Part shown: positions 27,736-39,643 of the stretch, one piece after another | How positions within the stretch are numbered: position 1 is the stretch's first letter | Layout of the letters: each line of letters opens with the position of its first letter | Assembly: GCA_022605425.2 (NCBI GenBank) | Contig: JAKIMF020000004.1 | Span: 865,501 to 929,500, forward strand | Origin: Hamiltosporidium tvaerminnensis | Lineage: Eukaryota > Microsporidia > Dubosqiidae | DNA length: 64,000 bases | Direction of reading: 5' to 3' | Translations under genes and position numbers: made by a program | Notes under the pieces: model-generated | Databases searched by the model: none | The model's input: the letters and a program-made list of their open reading frames with translations, nothing else | What the model was told of the DNA's origin: nothing

Positions 27736-29093
27736 TATTAATAGACATGTAGAAAAAGAATAAATAAATCAATTTTATTAGTCGCAAACTAAAATCGTCA
27801 ATAACTGGCCCGCAGGATATTATAGAAAGTTTTCATTAAATATAATGCACAAACAAATAATTTTCAAATATTTTTTTAAAAGGACAAATACATAATCCAC
27901 AAATTTTTTACAATTTTTGACTCAAATTTAATCGAAGAAATTATTTTTAGCCAACATTTTGGTTTGCTTAATTCTAAAACTTTCTATATTGTATTTTGGC
28001 CTTCGGATTTATTCGAAAAGTTTCTTATATTTTTCTTCATTGGATTGAATTCGTTTTTATTCTTTTTAAATTTAAACCTTAATAGTTACAATGTATTTAC
28101 TTGAAATATTTTTTTCTTTATAGTGGTAAAAATTCTTTATCTGAAGTGTGGCTATGAATCATTTATCCTATCATTGTACTTAGTACTAAAATTACTATTT
28201 TTGCTGATCTAGATTCTATTTTATTTCTGAATGACAAAGAATTGTTTCAACTGATTTTTTTTAGTATAGCCAACTGTATATATGGTTCGGATGTAGTATT
28301 ATTTGAACCATTTTAGGCTAAATCGTATCAAATTTGGGAATTTAATATTGGTTAAGCCATAAGAAACTATTGCAAAATTATACATTAAAATAAAATTCGA
28401 ATAATTCGCCAAAAAGTCTCAATTTTTAAGCTTCTAAATTTTAAAAATTTAAAGAAAGCTTGAGAAGAAGTGATCACTTTTCCAGTTAGTGTTATCGCCT
28501 TAACTTTTTTCTTAAAGATAAATCAGAAATATTATTCTTAATTTTAAAAATTGTTTTTTTAGTTTTCCAATTTTCGTTCTGAATATTCATTTTGCATCAT
28601 ATATTGAACTGAGTGACTCCTGATTCGTTTTTAAGATTTGAATCTATATTTTTTTCCAAAACATAGATATAGAGATAGAATTACATCATTAGATCTTACC
28701 TTGATTTAGCCAAAATCATATTTCTTTGATAATTACAATGTATTCGCGAATGAAAAGATTTAAAAATGGTTCTAATTAACTCTTCCGTTAATTATGATGC
28801 ATTTATATTTGATACATTGTTTAAACTCAAAAGACCTACTTTAAAATATTTCTTTATAAAAAATACACAATATTTACTAAAAAATATCTTTTTATTCAAA
28901 ATCTCAGGTTAAGATTTAATTATAAGTTTATATTTCGCTTTATATACTCATATATGATAATTTCTAATACCTTTTGTAATGTTTCATGAATTTGAAAGCT
29001 TAAGAATGTTAAATATTTCCCATATCGTTTACAAATGCAAAAGTATAGTTTAATGCATTTAAAAATATAAATATTTTCCGATGAAAAAAATGC
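27736..29093. other. AT-rich intergenic, no gene seen
   Basis: About 1.35 kb upstream of the MCM-like gene. The minus frame 28920-29129 overlaps that gene's start and is a shadow. Confidence 0.5.
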
Positions 29094-30527
29094 ATGAATG
29101 TTACCTGTAAAGATGATACTTTCGCTCAAAACAGTAAAAATATTTTAGAAAAAATCATAAAATGGAACATTTTTATATTTGAAAACACCATCAATGAAAT
29201 AAAAAAAGCCCAGAAAATAGATAGAATATATTTTTTGAATATAGATAGATATTTCCTGAAATTATGTAATTTATCCCCGGAATTTTCTAATAATTTGATT
29301 AAAAACTATAAAGAAGCTTCACATTTAATCAAAAATCAAATTTTTATTTCAATTAAAAACCAAATATACCCGCTGAATCTACATTTAGATTTTTTAATTG
29401 ATTTATCTGAATTCTTTAAAATAAGATTAATTCCACATAATTTACCATATTTGATATGTCTTAAAAATATTAGAAATTTCTACTTTTTAGCTAAAAATGC
29501 TTCAAACATTAGGAATAATAAAGAAATTTATGGTTTCAAGGCTAGAATAATATCATTTGATCAGATAAAAAGTATTCATAGTAGAATATTCAAATGTTCA
29601 AATTTAAAGTATAAATGTGACAGTTACTGTATAAAAATAAAAAATGATTTATACGTAAGTATAAATAATAGAATTAAGAAAATCTCTAATGATGAAAATA
29701 TTGTTTGTTCTCTCTGCAAATCTAAATTTCAAGAAGACCATGCATGGGTTAGTTATAAAGAAAAATATTTCTATTATTTGATAAACGATAATTTAATTAT
29801 CAAAGGTTTTTCTACATTTAAATTACAAGAAAACTTTTACTATATTTTTGGATTAATTTCTCGAAAGTATAATGGCTATCCGTTTTTGAATATTTTAAAT
29901 TTTCACTGTATTTCTTCTACTGAAATCAACGAAAGAATCAGATCAAATGATCTCTTTGAAGAATTATCAAAAAGAGTATTTAAAAACGTTTCATGGTTCG
30001 AAAATGCAAAAAAATTAATGTTAATATTAGGTTTCTTTAATTTTAAATCTTCTAAGATTATTATATACTGTGATGATATTCTTTCAATGGAAAGACTCTG
30101 TAAAATGGTTTTTTCATTTTTTAAATGGAAAATTCCAGTTATTTTTGAAATAAAAAATGCATTCAATGACAGTTCATTCGTTATCTTACAGAAATATAAA
30201 AAGAAAAGAAATAAATTGTTAAATTTCGATTCGTTTTACATTCCAAATAAAAAAATAATATTTGATTACTCATATGAAAAAAACGATATTAGAAGAGTAT
30301 TTCTAAAAACATTTAATTCTAACTTCGGGGATCTTCTGGAAGAAAACCAAGATATATTTCTTAGATTACGAAGACATTTCAAAAATAAGGTTAAACCTTC
30401 TAAAATTCTAGAACTTATGAATGACCTTCTTATATCCCTACAATTCTTATCTCAAAAGGAAATAATCAAAAAAGAAGAGTTAATTTTAATTGGAGATCTT
30501 ATTGAAGATACATTCTTGCCGAATTAA
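29094..30527 (+). CDS. Degenerate MCM-like protein, likely ATPase-dead
   Basis: 477 residues, ATG start with an in-frame stop four codons upstream. Seen: an N-terminal helical part (RIYFLNIDRYFLKLC, 44-58, then SNNLIKNYKEASHLI) laid out like the MCM A domain; a cysteine set C168, C175, C179, C205, C208 (CSLC) where MCMs have a zinc ribbon in the OB fold; SNDLFEELSKRVFKNVSWFE (284-303) followed by NAKKLMLILGFF, which follows the MCM helix pattern just before Walker A; then SKIIIYCDDILSMERLCKMV (320-339) where the nucleotide-binding P-loop should be, but without the GKS of Walker A. The end (KVKPSKILELMNDLLISLQF, 432-451, then KEELILIGDLIED) matches the winged lid helices that close MCM proteins. 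Only about 90 residues lie between the dead P-loop and that end, so most of the AAA+ core is gone. Family assignment is from pattern reading only. A DNA-replication or recombination accessory role is inferred. Confidence 0.5.
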   Translation: MNVTCKDDTFAQNSKNILEKIIKWNIFIFENTINEIKKAQKIDRIYFLNIDRYFLKLCNLSPEFSNNLIKNYKEASHLIKNQIFISIKNQIYPLNLHLDFLIDLSEFFKIRLIPHNLPYLICLKNIRNFYFLAKNASNIRNNKEIYGFKARIISFDQIKSIHSRIFKCSNLKYKCDSYCIKIKNDLYVSINNRIKKISNDENIVCSLCKSKFQEDHAWVSYKEKYFYYLINDNLIIKGFSTFKLQENFYYIFGLISRKYNGYPFLNILNFHCISSTEINERIRSNDLFEELSKRVFKNVSWFENAKKLMLILGFFNFKSSKIIIYCDDILSMERLCKMVFSFFKWKIPVIFEIKNAFNDSSFVILQKYKKKRNKLLNFDSFYIPNKKIIFDYSYEKNDIRRVFLKTFNSNFGDLLEENQDIFLRLRRHFKNKVKPSKILELMNDLLISLQFLSQKEIIKKEELILIGDLIEDTFLPN

Positions 30528-31108
30528 ATCGAACAATACTTAAATATATATAAAATTAAAATCTATAACTTAAATAAACAACGGCATAGACTATATAATA
30601 AGTATTGTCTTTGAATTGAAATTTAAATATAAATTAGTATTTTCTTTAGTAATAATTATACAGAGATAAATATATTACATAGTTTCTTCAATTTATTTTA
30701 ATAACAGATAACCATCTTCATATATATAATAAACCATAGATCTAGCCATGTTTTTTTTTTGAAATAAATCTATAAATTTTTAAATTCTACAGTGTTGATC
30801 AAAAATTTTCTAGAATAAAATCCCAGATATTTACATTTAAATATAAGATGAGAAGAAAATTTAAAGTTTTGTAAAAAAATATTGTATATTTTTTCAGCTT
30901 TAATGTTAAAAATAAATTTAAATTCAATTTTCTCAAATTTATATCTTATAATAGTTTAAAAAAAGTAATATTTCATGATTTAAATTTTATAAAAATTGTC
31001 TTTTTTATGAAAAATATTCTTCAAATCTCAAAATAAATTATCCAGAAGTGAAAATAAACATCTTTTTTAATTAATTATGTAAAATAAATATAAAATGTTA
31101 AATTTTAA
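30528..31108. other. Convergent intergenic spacer
   Basis: About 580 bp between two convergent genes, AT-rich. It presumably holds both 3' ends; no terminator or repeat is seen. Confidence 0.6.
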
Positions 31109-31924
31109 TTAGTAATTTAAAAAACCGATATAATCATCAGTGCTCTGTATCGTTTCTAATACTTTTATATCGTTAAACCACAGCATATTATCTATATCAA
31201 TAAATAATAAATTATTATTTTCCATAATCGAATCCTTCATTTCAAAATCATATTTTTTTAAAAATATTAACTTACCATTCACATCTATTTCGAATACAAA
31301 TGTACCTTTATCACATAAAACCATCAGTTTTTCGTCAAAAACCATTATTTTTTTAAGAATTTTAATATCTTCAATTTTATGAAAAGTTAATTCATTCATA
31401 TTTTTTAAATCCAAAACTTTTATATTTCCATTTATTTCACTAGCAATTATAAAATTTTTGTTCATATCTAAAGAAGTTATTGGTGAATTGAACAAAAATA
31501 AATAATTTAATATTTTTTTATGAATTTTGTGATATATTTTTATTCTGCCATATTTGTCGCTAGAAATAATATTATCATTATATATTAAAATACCTGTTGT
31601 AAAACACATATTACCACATACAAATACAACAATAGATTCGTATATTTTATATATGTCTCCGAATCTATCAACTAAATATATATCTTCGTTGTATTTAAAC
31701 ATATTGGATATCATTTTTTTAATTGTACAGATAAATTTTAAATTTAAGTTTTCTAATTTATAAAGACATTTATTTCTATCAATTAAATAATTATATTTAA
31801 TAAATACAACTTCTAATTCATGGTTTATTCGTTTCAATTCATTAGCATTAGAATCCAATATAATAATATGTGTTCCGCTTAAAATATAAAAATTATTTCT
31901 GTAATATGATATTTTACTGAACAT
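31109..31924 (-). CDS. WD40-like protein, candidate tRNA m7G46 methyltransferase subunit (Trm82/WDR4)
   Basis: 271 residues from an ATG. The chain reads as repeated beta-strand units ending in Lys/Asp-Gly-Xaa-Ile-Lys-Val patterns: DIYLVDRFGDIYKIY (81-95), NIISSDKYGRIKIYHK (118-133), FIIASEINGNIKVLDL (158-173), KLMVLCDKGTFVFEID (199-214). The pair DRFGDIY, then about 25 residues later IISSDKYGRIKIYH, has the same order and spacing as the conserved core of Trm82/WDR4, the non-catalytic beta-propeller that stabilises the Trm8 methyltransferase making 7-methylguanosine at tRNA position 46. It is shorter than yeast Trm82, as expected in a reduced proteome. Another small WD40 protein is possible; the catalytic partner is not in this window. 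Confidence 0.45.
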   Translation of the reverse strand: MFSKISYYRNNFYILSGTHIIILDSNANELKRINHELEVVFIKYNYLIDRNKCLYKLENLNLKFICTIKKMISNMFKYNEDIYLVDRFGDIYKIYESIVVFVCGNMCFTTGILIYNDNIISSDKYGRIKIYHKIHKKILNYLFLFNSPITSLDMNKNFIIASEINGNIKVLDLKNMNELTFHKIEDIKILKKIMVFDEKLMVLCDKGTFVFEIDVNGKLIFLKKYDFEMKDSIMENNNLLFIDIDNMLWFNDIKVLETIQSTDDYIGFLNY

Positions 31925-34900
31925 AACGGTTATTATTTACATTTTATAAAAAGAAATTTTAACGAAAATTTAATTGTCGAAAGGAAATCCGAAAGAAAAT
32001 TTAATGAAAAAAAATGTAAATTTACTTTGGATTAGATTATAACTTATAAATATTTTTTTTAATAATTTATTGTTGCTCTAAATTATTCATTCTTAATAGC
32101 ATTTTTAGTTTTTTTTAATACTTTAGGAATATAAAAACCCTTAATAAGCTTTTGGTTTCAATTCATTATATTATTTCATTTGTGTTTCTAATAAAACTTT
32201 TTTTCTATAAAATATTTAATCGATGACACTTTTCACATACCATTTTCCGTTTGATTTAATTTAAAATAAAAATAAAATTTTACAGATCGTTTTTAGAATT
32301 TTTATTCTATAATCGTCAATTGTTTTTATAAAAATGTTGTAGTCAATAGAATAATACTTCTTTTATAATTTACTTTGGTTTTTTTAATTTAAACTTAATT
32401 TTTTCTATCTAAGAAAAAATTTATCAAAACAAAAAACGTTGGAAATATAAACATATGAGTAGAGTTCGCGCCTTTCTTATTTATATAACTACTTAGAAGA
32501 TTTATAAAGAACAAAGCATAGATCCATATAATATTATTTTTCTTCTATTATTCTTACATTTGGAAAGATAGCTTATTTCTTAAACAGTTTAAATTTATAA
32601 GGAATAATCGTTGTAGCGTTGACCGAATAAAAAAATAAAGTATTCAATATGTAATATGATTAAAAGACAAAGAAACATTCTAAATATCTAAGATAGAATT
32701 ATTTCGAATTTGATTCCAAACAATTATTGAAAATCATTTTGTAAATGATTAAGTGCATATATATTTTTATACATCAAATTAGAGCAATAATAAGATATAC
32801 CGATGTCATGTATGAAATGCAAAAATTTTATTTTATCGAATACAGGAAGAGAAAAATTTGGCTTTTACTAAAAAACACATAAATTGAATACTCGGTAAAA
32901 ATTTCATTTGAATCTTAAGTAACTAAAAATTTAATACAACTTTTATATTTTCCAATGATTAAATACTGTCTTAAAAATTGAAAAGTTTAAAGAACGCAAT
33001 AGATAATTTAGTTTTAAAGAAAAATTTATATAATTCACTTCAGTAAATGAATGATGTTCTGATAGAGTAATAGCCAACCTTTTTATTTTACCCGAATAAC
33101 AATTTATATGTAATATTTAGCGAGTAGCTGCTGTACTGGATGAGTTTTGATGCAAAAAGTTAAAAATTAGTTCTTCTTCAGAATTTTATTCAGAAAATTT
33201 AAATAATTAACATTTAATTGTAAAAAGCTGATCTTATATTAAGATTTAAAATCATGACTTACATAAAATTTACTTTCGAATCCCATCAATTCACAATCTA
33301 AGAAATTTTTATACTTGTATAAAATTATTCACGTGCCAGCAAATATTTTGACATATCAAGGTAACATGCGCGCGATAGGTTTCCTACACATCTTTAAAGC
33401 ACAAAACAATTTCCAATAAAGTACTGCCTAACATAAATGAATTTAAGTTATTAACTCAAATCAAAAATACGCAGAATATCCTGTAAAAATTACATTTCCA
33501 TATATACAGAAAAGTTGTAAATAAAACGAATTAGAAGAACCTTATGCGAGAATAAAGGCATTGAAAATATTCACATGATATCGAGTATTGTTTCTTGATG
33601 TGTAAATTAATTCTTTTCCATGATCAATATATAAAATACAATAGATCTTAAATTTTCTTGGCTAATCTTATGAACATTAAAATAACAATATGTTAATGAA
33701 AAAACAATGTTTTGCTGATCAAAAGAGAATCTTGATCTAGAAGAAGAATAAAGACGGAGACTTAGATATTGTGAAATACTATTATTAAAAGGCATATTTA
33801 TTCTTTGCTCAAAATTTGTCGCAAAAAACATCCGAATATAGATGCTCTTAATATTGGTTTTATATTCCCAACACTCGTTTCAAATAAATTGAAATAAATT
33901 TCTTGAAAAACATATATATTATAAAATTCTTAATTGGAGACATAAAATACTCTTATTGGCAATTTATATATTATAAAATATGAAAAAACTGGTTTCGAAT
34001 GACTTGTAGTTAAAAATTATTATAAATATAGAAGAAATAACGATAAAGAATATTTCGTAACTATAAAGTAAATAAACACGTAATTAAAACAATAATACAA
34101 AAAAAGAATTGAATTAAGATAAAGAGGAGTTCTTTATTTATTTAAGCCTCTCAAGATTTTTAAAAGTTTTGTTTAATATTTTAAATTGTGGATAAACTAT
34201 AAGGAATCCCAATTTGGGAGTTTTCAGATGATTTTTTAAACATAATTCCGTCTCTTATCTTTTATTTGTAAAAAGTTATATACTTGAATTGTAGAGTGTA
34301 TATAATCTAGACTAATAGAGGAAACAAGAAAATCTTTTTTGGAAATTTGGCATCTATTTGTTATTGTCGGTGCTTATAAAACCATTATATAACCTTAATT
34401 ACAACGAAAAAGTACAATTCTTATAATTAAAAACATATTATATAATCATGATAAGAGAATTATTAGTTTCCGATTAAGCTAATTTCATTGTTTTGTTATC
34501 AGCGAAGAACTAACTACCTTATATTCAATGAGATAAATTCTAAAAGTATATTCAAGGATGTTCATTTCTCCAAAAATTTACCATGAATTGTTCCATTTTT
34601 GTAAAGAGCAGAAAAATGAAATTAATATTAAGGAGCATGCAATCATAGCCAAGATAAAATGTATTTGGAATAAAAAAGCTTATTTAAATCATATATTGCT
34701 TAAATCATTTCTTAGAGATTTGTTTAATATTCAAAAATTTATTTCAGCTACCTATATAAAAATTCAGAATAGAATAATTTATATTATAAATTTTTATGTC
34801 TATATTAAATGTGAGAATACATATGATATACCTATTGAAATAATAATTACATCTTTATATCTATTCTAAATAGTTAAAACGAGAAAATGGTTAAATATCG

Positions 34901-34934
34901 TTTATTTAAAAGGAGTTAGTCTTTTTGTTACTAC
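31925..34934. other. AT-rich intergenic, no supported gene
   Basis: About 3 kb. Two frames with ATG starts (33607-33831, minus, 74 codons; 34558-34869, plus, 103 codons) have compositions close to random AT-rich sequence and no recognisable family; I do not call them. No RNA gene or clear repeat. Confidence 0.45.
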
Positions 34935-35395
34935 TAAAGAGGATTTAATTCCTTATGTGATAACCTGGAATGATATGTTGGGAACATATAATAAGATATA
35001 TCTAAAAAGACTTAAAATTTCTTTTGATATAAAAGCAAATGCTATTTAGATAAAGCAAAACAAAAAACAGTCGAAACAATTTTTTTAATCAAGGAAGAGA
35101 ACCTAACTTAAGACATCAAGCGAAGAGAGTTCGGGAGAATTATTTGGTTTTGTTGAAAGATCATAGAGACATACACAACTTACTCCCTTCAAAGCAATGA
35201 AAGAACAAAGGAGAACATGCTAAAAAAGTAAATACAAAAAATATCTTGCTTATGAATTACATTTACCAACCACAATAGAAAAACCGACAATTAGGTTAAA
35301 CGATACACTGATTTATGAAAAAAAGAATTTAGTATCAAAATAGGCTGAGAAAGTATCTAAAATGATTAAAATATTTTAAACCTAAATTTTAATTA
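34935..35395 (+). mobile_element. Decayed 3' end of R4/R2-like retrotransposon
   Basis: AATTCCTTATGTGATAACCTGG, ACAGTCGAAACAATTTTTTT, GAAGAGAGTTCGGGAGAATT, and the 3' end TAAACCTAAATTTTAATTAAAT follow the last 450 bp of the copies ending at 9312 and 62804 in order, but with stops and indels throughout. It is 5'-truncated just downstream of the endonuclease core. It is older than the copy at 7930. Confidence 0.8.
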
Positions 35396-36601
35396 AATGA
35401 AAACCTAACTCGATATAAATTTCTTTTTATTAAAAAAATAACAGATTTTTATTTTATATTTAAAATGAATTAAAAAATGTGCTAATATCAAGATTTTGAG
35501 ATTAAACCCGATTCATATTAAATACTAACATGTGCACCAATGAAATGAAATACTGAAAGAATTTAAAATAACTCATTCGTTTGTTTCAAAATTTTATGTA
35601 GTTTATACTTGACCATATACAAATTATTTTTAAAAATATAAACTAAGAATTCTAAAAGAAGTTAAAATATAGTAAGTTGTTTTACAATTAACATGGTTTA
35701 AATTAACATGCTCAGTGTAGGTATCAGAATATAAAACTTAAATATACTGGTATTAGTCTAAAATAACTTTGAAATTGCTCCTACTTGTTGTTGCAATACG
35801 CAAGATAGATTCGAAAATGAATTGAAATCCATGAATTTATCCTTGATGCTTTAAATGTTGCCAAAACACCCAAAACATGAATAATAATACATCTCATAGT
35901 AGATCCAGAAAAACGATTTCTTGCAAATCCAAGTTTTGAAACATCATTACTTTTTCGAAAACTATTAATAATATTGCCACATTGTTTTAGCTTTACAAAA
36001 ATAGTCAAACATAAATGATCTTAAACAGAAAACAATGTATTATATGATGAAATATCATTTTTCACCGCAAAAAAATGGTTTTTTCTAAAAATTGAAAATA
36101 ATTATTAACTACAAATTTTTTAATGATAAAAAACAAATTATAGATTTTTATTTTGGTTATTAGACGAAATAAACAATAACATAAGAAGAAAATAAATGAA
36201 ATTCCACGGAGGAACTTATAATTTTCTTGAAAAATTTTTAAAAATGCACATTTGAATTTTTTTAATAAATGTCGAATTTAAAATTTAAAATTTTTTTAAA
36301 AGAACGACCTTTTCCTTATAAGGCATATTAAGTACCGCCATTTTTGTCAAATATTCATTTTATATGTTTTTAATTTAATTCTTTCTATTTAATATCTACT
36401 AATATTTATATGCTCTGTTTTATAAAATAAGAAGGTATGCAATACTACATTCGTTTTGTTTTGATTAAAAATATTTCTAATCCACCAGCTTTTATGAAAA
36501 AGTATTTGAGTTTAAGAGATTTAAAATATTTTTTTTACATTCGTGATTCATTAGCAAGTTATATCTAAATAAAATTGCGCATTTTTAATTATTAAATATA
36601 A
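35396..36601. other. AT-rich intergenic, no gene seen
   Basis: About 1.2 kb. The minus frame 35781-36008 has only a TTG start. It reads somewhat less low-complexity than most chance frames but matches nothing I know. Confidence 0.45.
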
Positions 36602-37753
36602 ATGGTAAAAAAATCAATTCTTTTTTCAGAGGAATTCTATAAATGGAAAATTGACACGGATTTTAGATCTTTAATTCACAAGAAAAAATGTAATGCTTCA
36701 TTTTTTTACATAAAAATTAGTGTCAAAGCTTTTGTTTATCGAAAAAAAGATAAATTAATTTTTTATGAAAACTATTTAAAGCGGAAAAAAATTCGATTTA
36801 TGGGAAAAATGGAAATTCTAAAATTTATATCTGGGCAAGCTTTATCATTGATTCTTTCACTTACGGCTTTATCTGTTCGTTCTTTAAACAAAAATACCGA
36901 TTTTATTCCATTCTACGCACTATCAATGGCATATATTGTTATTCATTTCGGAGGCCATGCTTTAAACTTCTTTCAACCAGGAAACAGCTTTTTTAAAATT
37001 AATATTTTATATTACATAGTGGCTGGAATTACAGATTTTTTAGGTGGATACTTTCAGCTAATGACATATAAAGAACTAAGCAGTTATATAGTTGTAATGT
37101 TATCGCAAATGAATACACCAATTACAATGATTCTAGAATCTTTTGTTTTTAAAACTAACAAATTTGATTATCTTCTATTCATAGAATTTTTTGTATTAGT
37201 TATTGCAATATTATGTATCAATTATTTTACAAGTATGATTCCTATAAAAATCACATTTCTAGGAATTTTTTATATTTTATTGTCAGATTTATGTTATGTG
37301 ACAAACGGATTCATACAGGCAAGAATCATTCCTGAAGTTGGAATTGGAAATTATTTAAAAGGATTTACTTTATTCGGGTTTTTGACAGGGTTTATGATGA
37401 CAGGTTATTTCTATAGAGACTACGTATTTAATATTCAATGGAGTTTGAATTTTTATTCAAAGAATTATTTATATCTGTTTTTGTATACGATTTCGTTGTC
37501 AACATTTTATCTTTCTGCCTCTAAATACATCAGCTCTTTTGGATTGGTAGCATTCACTGCTAGTTTAATTTCAGTTTCTCTTTATTTTGGTAACTTCGAA
37601 AGATTAATTCAAAAAGAATATAATTTACTTCCAATACTGGGTAGTTTGGTTTGCATAATATTCAATGCCTATATTGTTTACTCAACAAAGAATTCCATCC
37701 TTAAAACTTCAAACCAAGATGATTCCCCTTGTGTTGGCGTGCCGCTAGTTTAG
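36602..37753 (+). CDS. DMT-superfamily transporter, SLC35F-like
   Basis: 383 residues from an ATG, with about ten hydrophobic membrane segments between residues 72 and 362. The first segment contains FISGQALSLILSLTALSVRS (75-94), a pattern found at the start of SLC35F1/2/6-type carriers, and the region IVAGITDFLGGYFQLMTYKE (139-158) followed by SQMNTPITMILESFVFKT (168-185) corresponds to the conserved third and fourth helices of the drug/metabolite transporter fold. Substrate is unknown; relatives handle nucleotide sugars, nucleosides or thiamine-like compounds, and microsporidia depend on import from the host. The N-terminal 66 residues are basic and hydrophilic; an alternative start at M67 (36800) would remove them and leave a normal-sized core. 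Plasma-membrane or endomembrane location cannot be decided. Confidence 0.8.
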   Translation: MVKKSILFSEEFYKWKIDTDFRSLIHKKKCNASFFYIKISVKAFVYRKKDKLIFYENYLKRKKIRFMGKMEILKFISGQALSLILSLTALSVRSLNKNTDFIPFYALSMAYIVIHFGGHALNFFQPGNSFFKINILYYIVAGITDFLGGYFQLMTYKELSSYIVVMLSQMNTPITMILESFVFKTNKFDYLLFIEFFVLVIAILCINYFTSMIPIKITFLGIFYILLSDLCYVTNGFIQARIIPEVGIGNYLKGFTLFGFLTGFMMTGYFYRDYVFNIQWSLNFYSKNYLYLFLYTISLSTFYLSASKYISSFGLVAFTASLISVSLYFGNFERLIQKEYNLLPILGSLVCIIFNAYIVYSTKNSILKTSNQDDSPCVGVPLV

Positions 37754-38289
37754 CCATATAATACAGAAGTATTAAATCCTATTTAATTTTAAATTGAATC
37801 TATTTTTTATTTTACGGGTATATATCTTATAAAACTTTACTGTCTCGCAAATTTTAAAAAATTTGGGATTTGTTTGTTAAAACCAAATTTTTGGCTAAAA
37901 AAAATTATATTCAGATGTGTATTTCTTTTAAATAATTCAAATTTTCGAAGTATTTTTATAGATATTAAGATAGGAATATTTTGATTCAAATTGTCTCTGT
38001 CAAAAGACATTGAAACATTAAATTTCAAAAAAATCTATTTTAAAAATATTTTTTTTTTGCAAAACTTTAAAGAAAAAGGAACGAATATCCTTACAATTAA
38101 GTAGTCATGAGAAAGCTGGTGTTAAAAAAGATAAACGAAAAATATTATACCTTTCATTGTAGATGGATTTATCACATCGAGGAACCCAAGATAAATATAA
38201 AATACGAGTCGAATATAAAATGAAAATAAATTGCTTAAAATGATGACATGAAAATATAAAAAATTTAAGAATGATTTTTTTGAAAATTT
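37754..38289. other. AT-rich intergenic
   Basis: About 530 bp between the transporter gene and a decayed LINE. The 63-codon minus frame at 37837-38028 is not supported by any family and is not called. Confidence 0.5.
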
Positions 38290-39295
38290 ACTTATTTACT
38301 CATGGCATCGTGGCCTATTAAGAGCCCTAGCTTAATTTACTAGAAACTTCCACCTGTCACGATAAAGCGCAAATCTTTTTCATTCATCTATACCAAGGTG
38401 ACTGTGATCCTTTTTTACATCATAACTCATCTAGTTTTGTGACGACTAGGAAGTCTTCAAATTCAGATTGAACATATACACCTTTTTAATGCTCTGCTTC
38501 CAGGCATTCACTCAAGATGACCCAGATATGGGAGCCTGGTTCTTTAAACAGTGTTTACCTATGCCAGATGCCGATATAAATATTGCAGCCAATGTTTTCC
38601 GAATTAATCTCCGGCCTTGGCGATTTTATATTGGTCTTATATTCTTCAATCTTTCGTTCTTATAAGTCTATTATCGCTTCATTAAGTTTCTCGATATTTA
38701 AGTTCCGCAGTTGTATGTCACCATAAGTAAAAAACTGGTTTTAATATTCTTTTTTTGCTTTTCAGCTTTAAAATCGATATGTAAGGATTTCGTGTAATCC
38801 AAAATATGTTTTGTTTCCTGCTGTAATTCTTTATTTTATTCCCTCAGTGTTATCATTACTATACGGCGGAAACATACCTAGATACTCAAAAGAGGATTTA
38901 CTCTTAAAGCGGTATCTATTTACTTGGAAATAGGATGGGACATTTTTCTTGATTTCTAGAAGTATACATGTACATTTTTTATAATCAAAAGAAGACCTGC
39001 TTTTCCTGTTTTATCTTTCATAATGATCGCGAAGACCGTCTATTATTTTTCTTTTATATAAATGTCATCGGAATAGCCTTAAAAGTGTATTTCTCAGTTG
39101 TAAAATTCTCTTTCGAAAAATTTCTTACTTTTCACATAGCAGTTTCGAACGTGATATTAAAAATCATACAGGAAAGCGCATTTCCTTATCTCAAATCCCG
39201 CCATAGGTCGAAATCCTCGAAAATTTTCTAGCTATACAAATTCTTCACTTTTCTTTTTTAGAGTCATTCTGAATAGATTACTATTTCCGGAGAAA
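38290..39295 (-). mobile_element. Decayed arthropod-type LINE, reverse transcriptase and C-terminal part
   Basis: Read on minus with frame changes, the conserved order of RTE/jockey-like LINE reverse transcriptases is visible: RMTLKKKSEEF, then GNALSCMIFNITFE (motif B; the preceding RQG is now R-stop-G), then GYSDDIYI (the catalytic YxDD, 39065-39076), then SFEYLGMFPPYSNDNTEGIK, RITAGNKTYFGL, FTYGDIQLRN (the usual YGSETW position), and near the end RFALYRDRWKFLVN and RPRCHE. The tail reads GCCATGAGTAAATAAGTAAA, a short-repeat 3' end. Stops and frameshifts rule out activity. It is GC-richer than its surroundings and is not related to the R4-like elements of this window, which carry a different reverse transcriptase and a restriction-like endonuclease. 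Confidence 0.8.
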
Positions 39296-39416
39296 CTACA
39301 ATTCTGATAATAATTTTAAAATTTCTTTAAGGAATTATGCAAAAAAATATCTCATAAAAAATATCAATTGAACTTATAGATTCATTTAAATTTATATTGA
39401 TACATTGATATACTCT

Positions 39417-39643
39417 GTGAAGGGTGAGCATAACCACATTAAAAAAGTTCAGCTTGGTAATGAATGTTTACAATTTGTTGTGGAATCATTGCGGCCATTC
39501 TGGTGGAGTATAAACACACTTGATATATAGACATACCCCCTATAATATCGAGTTGCAATTGATTATAAGAAACAAATGGAAAACATTCGTTCGTTCATCC
39601 TCGACATTGAGAGGTAAAAGAGGAACAGGTAATTATGTAACCA
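39417..39643 (+). repeat. Dispersed repeat, form B, copy 4
   Basis: Head GGGTGAGCATAACCACATTA and GCTTGGTAATGAATG, then GGTGGAGTATAAACACACTTGA, CTCGACATTGAGAGG and TAAAAGAGGAACAGG. Matches form B at 51.2 kb. It lies about 120 bp beyond the 5' edge of the decayed LINE. Confidence 0.85.
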
